Source of the DNA: Dehalococcoidales bacterium
Lineage (GTDB): Bacteria > Chloroflexota > Dehalococcoidia > Dehalococcoidales > UBA3254
DNA: 12,151 nt
NCBI GenBank assembly: GCA_028718465.1
Contig: JAQULX010000044.1
Location: forward strand, 1-12,151
Reading direction: 5' to 3'
The notes below the pieces were generated by a model. It was not told the DNA's origin and did not search any database. It worked only from the letters and a program-made list of their open reading frames with translations. Below are positions 7,554 to 12,151 of the stretch, one piece after another; position 1 is the first letter of the stretch; each line of letters begins with the position of its first letter. A program made the position numbers and the translations under genes.

Positions 7554-8855
7554 ATGGAAAGTAGTATGAAAAGGCGGGTTCAGGCGCTAACAGAAGCCAG
7601 GTTGATATCTGCGATCGAAAATATTACCGAGATTCTGATAACCGGCACAGATTTAGAAACCGCACTACAGCAAACATTAGACTATATAGTTTGCAAACTC
7701 CAGGCTGCTGATATTTCAATTATTTGGGGATTTAACCCTCCAGCCGAACAATTGGTCCCCCGGAATGCTTCTGGCATTGATACCGGAACTATAACTGAGC
7801 TTCAAACAAAACCCGGTACAGGAATAATTGGCAGAGTTTTTCTGACCGGAAAAAGAGAGTTATGCCCATTAGACAAAGACTTACCGGTTGAAGAAGCGAA
7901 CACTCCCAAAATTTCTGACTCGGAACACCAGGGACTGTTATATTCCGGCTCTACTATCTGTTTGCCCCTGAATACAGCTACCAATAAATATGGTGTGTTA
8001 GCCTTCCTGAATCCCGGTGATAGGACCGGATTTCGCCCGGATAGTATTTCTTTTTTCCAGGCCATCGCTAATTGTCTTACTATAGCAATAGAGAGGTCGG
8101 ATTTCATTAAAGGGCTGGAAGCGAAAGAGCTGTCAGGAAGGGATGACCGCTACAGAGCCGGGCTCATTCCTACTCTAGTCCATGAGATGCGCACTCCGTT
8201 AACTTCAATCAAGGGTTATGCCACAGCCTTGCAGATGGAAGATGTCAATTTTTCAACTGAGACGCAGCGGGAATTTTTAGAATTTATTGACAAGGAATGC
8301 GACACTCTCGAAGGACTGATTTCCGATTACCTGGAGTCGTCCGCCATCGATGCAGGTAAGATGGAGATAAATCTTCAGCCTGTTAGACTGACTCATCTGG
8401 CTGCAAAGGCCGCTGAGGATATAGGGCGGCGCTTTCCCAGACATTCGCTGGTTGTTGATATTGCTCCCGGGTTTCCCTTAATATATGCTGACCCTGAACG
8501 TATTTTTCAGGTACTTCGTCAGCTGCTGGACAATGCCGCAAAATATTCACCAAATGGCGGCCTGATCGTCCTCCAAGGAAAAGTGGCAGAAGACAGAGTT
8601 ATCATCAGCGTATCCGATGAGGGGGTGGGAATTAAACCTGAAGATCTTAACCATCTTTTTGAAAGATTTTTCCGTGCCAAGTTAGACTCAGGTAACCAAT
8701 TCAGAATTATTGGCACAGGGCTTGGATTACCCATAAGTCGGGCTATAGTTGAAGCACATAACGGCCTTATCTGGGCAGAGAGCCAATTAGGGCAGGGGAG
8801 CAAGTTTTGCTTTAGTCTGCCTAATAATGAAATAGATCACACACCGGCCGAATGA
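7554..8855 (+). CDS. GAF-domain sensor histidine kinase
   Basis: This 433-residue soluble sensor kinase has no membrane span. A GAF domain covers about 18-182 (LISAIENITEILITGTDLETAL at its start; TICLPLNTATNKYGVLAFLN near 134-153; FFQAIANCLTIAIERSDF near 167-184). HisKA follows, with the phospho-acceptor His210 in LVHEMRTPLTSIKGY. HATPase_c shows N box LLDNAAKYSPNGG, G1 VSDEGVGI, F box LFERFFRAK and G2 GTGLGLPISRAIVEAHNG. It lacks the PAS domain of the other kinase in this window but is otherwise built alike. The ATG at 7554 has no evident ribosome binding site. ATG 7566 (MKRRVQAL), with GGAAAG just upstream, is a fair alternative. The response regulator gene begins on the base after the stop codon. 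Confidence 0.92.
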   Translation: MESSMKRRVQALTEARLISAIENITEILITGTDLETALQQTLDYIVCKLQAADISIIWGFNPPAEQLVPRNASGIDTGTITELQTKPGTGIIGRVFLTGKRELCPLDKDLPVEEANTPKISDSEHQGLLYSGSTICLPLNTATNKYGVLAFLNPGDRTGFRPDSISFFQAIANCLTIAIERSDFIKGLEAKELSGRDDRYRAGLIPTLVHEMRTPLTSIKGYATALQMEDVNFSTETQREFLEFIDKECDTLEGLISDYLESSAIDAGKMEINLQPVRLTHLAAKAAEDIGRRFPRHSLVVDIAPGFPLIYADPERIFQVLRQLLDNAAKYSPNGGLIVLQGKVAEDRVIISVSDEGVGIKPEDLNHLFERFFRAKLDSGNQFRIIGTGLGLPISRAIVEAHNGLIWAESQLGQGSKFCFSLPNNEIDHTPAE

Positions 8856-9566
8856 ATGGAAAACAAAATAAAAGAGAAGATTTTAATCATTGAAGACCAG
8901 CCTCAGGTAATACACCTGGTCACCACTGTATTACGGGCTGTTGGGTACGATGTGATACATGCTGTTAACGGAGAGACGGGTATCGAAAAGGTGGCTCTGG
9001 AACAGCCGGCTCTTGTTTTGCTTGACATCATGTTTCCCCGGGGCATTGATGGTTTCGAAATATGCCGCCGCATCCGCCAGTTCTCAGATGTGCCGATTAT
9101 CATGCTTACTGCCAGAGTCCTGGAAAACGATAAATTGCAGGGATTTGATGCCGGTGCCGATGACTACCTGACTAAACCTTTCAGCGCCAGGGAGCTTGTG
9201 GCACGAGTACGTGCGCTCCTGCGACGGTCCGGTCAGTCCGGTGAGCGAATTACCGCTCCCTTAACATGCGGGAGAATGGTTATCAATTTTGAACGGCAAA
9301 GTGTTGAAATAAATAATAAAAGAGTATCTTTAACCCGCACGGAGTATGCTCTTTTACGGCAGCTTGCACTTAATCCAAACCGGGCAATGCTGCATCGGGA
9401 CTTACTGGTTAGCGTCTGGGGTCAGGAATACAGGGATGATGTTGACTATCTTCGGGCTTATATCCGCTATCTCAGGATTAAATTAGAAAAAGACCCTTCG
9501 AATCCCGAATATATCATTACCTTACCGGGTATAGGATACATGCTGGCCTGTCCGGAAAGAGAATAA
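8856..9566 (+). CDS. OmpR/KdpE-type response regulator
   Basis: This 236-residue partner of the preceding kinase has a receiver domain (about 8-120) with Glu13-Asp14, phospho-acceptor Asp57 in VLLDIMF, switch Thr85 (MLTA) and Lys107 in YLTKPFS. The winged-helix domain (about 135-232) has SLTRTEYALLRQL, then WGQEYRDDVDYLRAYIRYLR and a final PGIGYML. The recognition region closely resembles that of the other regulator here (WGPEYRDEDQYVRLYITYLR), so the two may bind similar DNA. The start codon directly follows the kinase stop codon (TGA-ATG), so the two are translationally coupled. No output gene can be assigned from sequence alone; the next gene is 327 bases away and appears to have its own promoter. 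Confidence 0.93.
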   Translation: MENKIKEKILIIEDQPQVIHLVTTVLRAVGYDVIHAVNGETGIEKVALEQPALVLLDIMFPRGIDGFEICRRIRQFSDVPIIMLTARVLENDKLQGFDAGADDYLTKPFSARELVARVRALLRRSGQSGERITAPLTCGRMVINFERQSVEINNKRVSLTRTEYALLRQLALNPNRAMLHRDLLVSVWGQEYRDDVDYLRAYIRYLRIKLEKDPSNPEYIITLPGIGYMLACPERE

Positions 9567-9893
9567 CCGGTACGCAATGGTATAGTCCATATTGTCCGGA
9601 ACCAGGCGAGCGAAAGAAATTATCGAGACAGCTGCTTCTGGTAAAGCTGTTATCGAAACATCACACTGCCAGCTTCAAACGGCGCAGCCGGAACCGAAGG
9701 TCATATATCCTATTTAAAACCACTTGTCTTTCAGAACACTTGATATTTTCTGCACACTATCCCTCTTTTTCATGATTTTTTCATATATTATCCTGTGTTT
9801 TTTATGAGTTTTTAATGATCTTTTGACTATAATGTTGGCATATCATGAATCATGCCAGGTCCATCCAAGTCAGCGTTTAAGGGGGGAAGTAGA
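9567..9893. other. Intergenic region with several small repeats and a promoter
   Basis: No convincing gene is seen in these 327 bases. Directly after the regulator stop codon an imperfect hairpin can form (CCGG at 9567 and 9596, CAATGG with CCATATTG inside) but has no T run. TTATCGAGACA (9620-9630) and TTATCGAAACA (9650-9660) are near-identical copies 30 bases apart. CCGGAACC occurs at 9596-9603 and again near 9690. From about 9720 the sequence becomes T-rich and AT-rich and leads into the TATAAT and operator-like repeat described separately. Confidence 0.5.
9828..9857 (+). promoter_or_regulatory. TATAAT box and operator-like inverted repeat
   Basis: TATAAT at 9828-9833 is followed two bases later by TGGCAT-N10-ATGCCA (9836-9857), a perfect 6-bp inverted repeat that would cover the transcription start. 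A repressor bound here would block initiation. No good -35 is present at 16-18 bases. The T-rich tract upstream may help, or an activator may be needed. The gene starts about 36 bases beyond. Confidence 0.45.
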
Positions 9894-10487
9894 GTGAGCG
9901 AAATTCCAGTTGAAAACCCGGAGAAGGTAAGCAGGGAAGAATTTGTTATATCTTTACCCCAGGTGCTGGACCCTGTTAGAACTACCGAATCAATTGTGGC
10001 AACAGCGTTGGAAGTCTCAACCCGTAAAATGGGATTAAGCAATACAGGTACCCTTATCTCCTCTCTAAAGCAAGGTGAGGCCGCAGCGTTCAACTACTAT
10101 TGCTATCACATTGCTAAGGAGTTAGGCAGTGTGCTTGGTTCCTGGAGCAAAAATATCAAAGCTATATATACCTGTAACTATGATGAAGCTGTTATAGAGG
10201 AAGATGATTTTGGAAATATGCGAAATTTCTTTCTCATTCACATGATTATCTGGGCTGAGCAAAAAAACAAGGCCCTCAATGCGCTGCTGGACGCAATGGA
10301 TGCTGCTATGGTTCAACAGCACCAGCATATGTTAGGTCAGAACCAGCTAAAAAGCATACTGGACGCTCAGGTAATAGATGATGAAGATGTGCGTAACCGT
10401 ACAGGATATGCGGCACTGCTTAATTCCATTTTTCAGCCCCCTATTCAGGTATGGGGCAAAAATAGTTTTAAGCACAATGTCAGTTAG
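9894..10487 (+). CDS. Protein of unknown family next to glutamate dehydrogenase
   Basis: I do not recognise this 197-residue protein. The start chosen is GTG 9894, because AAGGGGGGAAG lies at proper distance before it. The in-frame ATG at 9852 lies inside the operator-like repeat and has no ribosome binding site. No signal peptide or membrane span is seen. The middle is predicted mostly helical: AAAFNYYCYHIAKELGSVLG (about 62-81), then IKAIYTCNYDEAVIEEDDFG, then RNFFLIHMIIWAEQKNKALN and LLDAMDAAMVQQHQHMLG. The C-terminal part (VRNRTGYAALLNSIFQPPIQ) looks like a compact end. Methionine, tyrosine and histidine are frequent in the middle. It stands 94 bases before the gdh start and has its own promoter region, so it may share nitrogen-related control, but this is only context. 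Confidence 0.75.
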   Translation: MSEIPVENPEKVSREEFVISLPQVLDPVRTTESIVATALEVSTRKMGLSNTGTLISSLKQGEAAAFNYYCYHIAKELGSVLGSWSKNIKAIYTCNYDEAVIEEDDFGNMRNFFLIHMIIWAEQKNKALNALLDAMDAAMVQQHQHMLGQNQLKSILDAQVIDDEDVRNRTGYAALLNSIFQPPIQVWGKNSFKHNVS

Positions 10488-10522
10488 CCGGCTTCCGCTA
10501 AAGCAGTTTCCTTAACCGGATA

Positions 10523-10551
10523 ATGTCAATTAATTCCAAATAGCATATAAT
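10523..10551 (+). promoter_or_regulatory. Promoter of glutamate dehydrogenase gene
   Basis: ATGTCA (10523-10528, four of six to TTGACA) stands exactly 17 bases before a perfect TATAAT (10546-10551). Transcription would begin near 10558, giving a short leader with AGGAGG. TAAT-GTCA-ATTA (10521-10532) makes a small inverted repeat over the -35 hexamer and could be part of an operator. Confidence 0.65.
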
Positions 10552-10581
10552 TTACACCCTAAATATACAGGAGGCTAGTTT

Positions 10582-11868
10582 ATGATTGGTACATCTTACA
10601 ACCCTTACACTACTGCCCAGGCTCAGTTCGACAAAGTAGCTTCACAACTTGAACTGGACGAGGGAACTCGTGAATTGCTGCGCCAGCCTATGCGCGAATA
10701 CCACCTATCAATGCCGGTACGCATGGATGACGGCAGTGTCAAGGTATTCAAAGGATATCGCATTCAGCATAATGACGCCAGAGGTCCTGCAAAGGGAGGC
10801 ATCCGGTTTCATCCGTTAGAAACCGCTGATACGATTCGCGCCCTGGCAATGTGGATGACCTGGAAATGTTCTGTTGTAGATATACCCCTCGGCGGCAGCA
10901 AGGGTGGTATTATTTGCGATCCGCGCAGCCTCACAGAGTTAGAACAGGAACGGTTATGTCGCGGCTGGGTACGTCAGTTATCTCGCAATATGGGGCCCAA
11001 TGTCGATGTACCAGCGCCTGATGTTATGACAAATGGGAAGCATATGCTCTGGATGCTGGATGAGTATGAAACTATACATGGAGGCAAGTTCCCGGGGTTT
11101 ATAACCGGCAAACCTGTCTGTATGGGAGGGTCCCTTGGCAGGACTGAAGCGACGGGGTTCGGTGTCATCTATGTACTGAGAGAAACACTTAAAGAGCTGG
11201 GCATGAGCATCGAGGACACATCGGCAGCTTTCCAGGGATTCGGCAATGTTTCCCAATATGCTGTCGATTTGTATCAGAGGCTTGGCGGTAGAGTTGTCGC
11301 GGTGTCTTGCTGGGATAATACTGAAAAAACTTCTTACACATTCCGTAAGCTGGATGGAATGAGCTACAAAGAACTGTCAACTATTACCGATTCATACGGC
11401 TGTATAAATAAAGAAAAAGCCAGAGAACTCGGATATGAAATTCTTCCGGGTGGAGTATGGTTAGAACAGGATGTGGATATTCTTGTTCCGGCAGCATTAG
11501 AAAACCAGCTCACTATGGATAACGCAGGGAAAATAAACAAAAATGTAAAAATAATTATCGAAGCAGCCAACGGCCCAACCACCCTGGAAGCTGATGAAAT
11601 TATAAATGAGCGCGGCATATTCCTGGTACCCGACTTTTTGGCTAATGCCGGAGGGGTCACCTGCAGCTATTTTGAACAGGTTCAGTGCAATATGAATTAT
11701 TACTGGGGGAAAAACGAAGTGCTTGAGAACCTGAATAAAAAAATGTCCTCCGCATTCAAAGCCGTATATGACCTTGCACAAAATAAAAAATTAACTATGC
11801 GCGATGCCGCCTATGTTATTGCAATTAGCCGTGTGGTTGAGGCTGCAAGAAACCGGGGCTGGGTATAA
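10582..11868 (+). CDS. gdhA: Glutamate dehydrogenase (Glu/Leu/Phe/Val dehydrogenase family)
   Basis: This 428-residue enzyme belongs to the hexameric glutamate dehydrogenase family, interconverting glutamate and 2-oxoglutarate plus ammonia with a nicotinamide cofactor in the cytoplasm. Substrate-site residues are Lys71 in PAKGGIRFHP, the catalytic Lys107 in PLGGSKGGI and Asp147 in PAPDVMTN. The Rossmann domain starts at AAFQGFGNVSQYAVDLY, with GFGNVS (219-224) as nucleotide loop. The second strand ends VVAVSCWDNT, unlike the common VVAVSD, so NAD or NADP preference cannot be called by eye. The late conserved segment NAGGVTCSYFEQVQ is present, and length is typical. AGGAGG is six to seven bases before the ATG. 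The family also contains leucine, valine and phenylalanine dehydrogenases, but the length and the GGIRFHP/PAPDVMTN text favour glutamate. The gene following resembles a nitrogen regulator. Confidence 0.93.
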   Translation: MIGTSYNPYTTAQAQFDKVASQLELDEGTRELLRQPMREYHLSMPVRMDDGSVKVFKGYRIQHNDARGPAKGGIRFHPLETADTIRALAMWMTWKCSVVDIPLGGSKGGIICDPRSLTELEQERLCRGWVRQLSRNMGPNVDVPAPDVMTNGKHMLWMLDEYETIHGGKFPGFITGKPVCMGGSLGRTEATGFGVIYVLRETLKELGMSIEDTSAAFQGFGNVSQYAVDLYQRLGGRVVAVSCWDNTEKTSYTFRKLDGMSYKELSTITDSYGCINKEKARELGYEILPGGVWLEQDVDILVPAALENQLTMDNAGKINKNVKIIIEAANGPTTLEADEIINERGIFLVPDFLANAGGVTCSYFEQVQCNMNYYWGKNEVLENLNKKMSSAFKAVYDLAQNKKLTMRDAAYVIAISRVVEAARNRGWV

Positions 11869-11910
11869 CATACCGGTGGATAGATGATGCTCCCTGCTTT
11901 GTTAGTTTAT

Positions 11911-11969
11911 CTACGGCAAACAGTGCTTACCTTTTATAAGAGGCAAGCACTGTTTGCTATATGACGTAG
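11911..11969. repeat. Long inverted repeat between gdhA and the NrpR-like gene
   Basis: GCAAACAGTGCTT (11916-11928) and AAGCACTGTTTGC (11945-11957) form a perfect 13-bp inverted repeat with a 16-base spacer. An outer pair, CTACG (11911-11915) with CGTAG (11965-11969), extends it across a 7-base bulge. It may end the gdhA transcript, but no T run follows in either direction. The right outer arm covers the only purine-rich bases before the next start codon, so the fold could also mask translation of that gene, or the DNA could be an operator. Confidence 0.6.
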
Positions 11970-11975
11970 GTTACA

Positions 11976-12151
11976 ATGGGTTTTGAAACTCAAAGCGCTG
12001 AGCGCAAGGTATTGGCAATACTCAATGTCTTAAAAGACTCTCAGAATGCCGTCGGTTCCACATTGATCTCCGAACTGTTAATGAGACATGGGGTTGATCT
12101 CAGCGCACGAGCAATCAGGTATCACCTCAGGTTGATGGACGAAAAAGGATT
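11976..12151 (+). CDS. NrpR/DUF128-like regulator, N-terminal part (runs off the window)
   Basis: The frame opens at ATG 11976 and is uninterrupted to the edge (58 codons). Residues about 8-57 read RKVLAILNVLKDSQNAVGST, LISELLMRHGVDLSARAIRY, HLRLMDEKG, the pattern of the winged-helix domain at the N-terminus of NrpR and DUF128 proteins (HTH_12). NrpR in methanogens represses nitrogen-assimilation genes and is released by 2-oxoglutarate. Bacterial relatives are less studied. The place directly after gdhA fits a nitrogen role. Upstream an in-frame TAG (11967-11969) excludes an earlier start. The ribosome binding site is weak (TAGG). A related domain also occurs at the start of some RNase R proteins, which remains an alternative because the rest is not in view. 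Confidence 0.65.
   Translation, partial: MGFETQSAERKVLAILNVLKDSQNAVGSTLISELLMRHGVDLSARAIRYHLRLMDEKG

Noticed and set aside
9592..9717. 41-codon frame starting at TTG after the second regulator
   Set aside because: It has no ribosome binding site, a rare start codon and no family resemblance.
9852..9893. ATG 9852 as start of the unknown protein
   Set aside because: It has no ribosome binding site and lies inside the operator-like repeat. GTG 9894 has a strong AAGGGGGGAAG.

Overview
The window reads as an ordinary chromosomal stretch of an anaerobic bacterium with mid-range GC. It has tightly packed genes, strong AGGAGG-type ribosome binding sites and a CIRCE heat-shock operator. The genes seen (GerW family, FmdB family, KdpE-like response regulators, a NrpR-like regulator beside glutamate dehydrogenase) and the GroEL text (for example SKWGAP near residue 41 and EEGILPGGG near residue 407) remind me of Chloroflexota, class Dehalococcoidia, or a deep Firmicute. 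That placement is from memory, not from a search, and should be held loosely.

Layout. 1-308: no confident gene, only a possible coding remnant on the minus strand. 309-1570 (+): three-gene cluster of a GerW/YtfJ-family protein, a DUF2953-family membrane protein and a small 85-residue protein that looks like a glycine-poor relative of GerW. 1682-3938 (-): sensor histidine kinase (GAF-PAS-HisKA-HATPase) overlapping an OmpR-type response regulator. 3939-4136: divergent control region with an 11-bp tandem repeat, a TATAAT box and a CIRCE variant. 4137-4829 (+): zinc-ribbon protein and Hsp20, closed by a strong hairpin. 4830-5001: a second, long inverted repeat. 5002-7262 (+): FmdB-family protein, GroES and GroEL, closed by a terminator. 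7554-9566 (+): second GAF-type histidine kinase with its response regulator. 9894-10487 (+): protein of unknown family behind an operator-like inverted repeat. 10582-11868 (+): glutamate dehydrogenase. 11976-end (+): start of a protein whose N-terminus resembles the winged helix of NrpR/DUF128 nitrogen regulators.

How it fits together. The middle is a protein-quality-control locus (Hsp20, GroES, GroEL and two small zinc-ribbon proteins) flanked by two two-component systems of similar design. Copies of TCTAACRT lie upstream of both kinases, which suggests related binding sites. The right end looks like a nitrogen-assimilation locus.

The most striking observation is in GroEL. The aspartate required for ATP hydrolysis (Asp398 in E. 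coli numbering) is read as glycine and the preceding glutamate as glutamine, while the other nucleotide-site motifs and the substrate/GroES-binding surface look intact. Also notable are a CIRCE operator with a symmetric base change, placed before the zinc-ribbon/hsp20 pair and not before groESL, and a long hairpin immediately upstream of the RBS of the NrpR-like gene.
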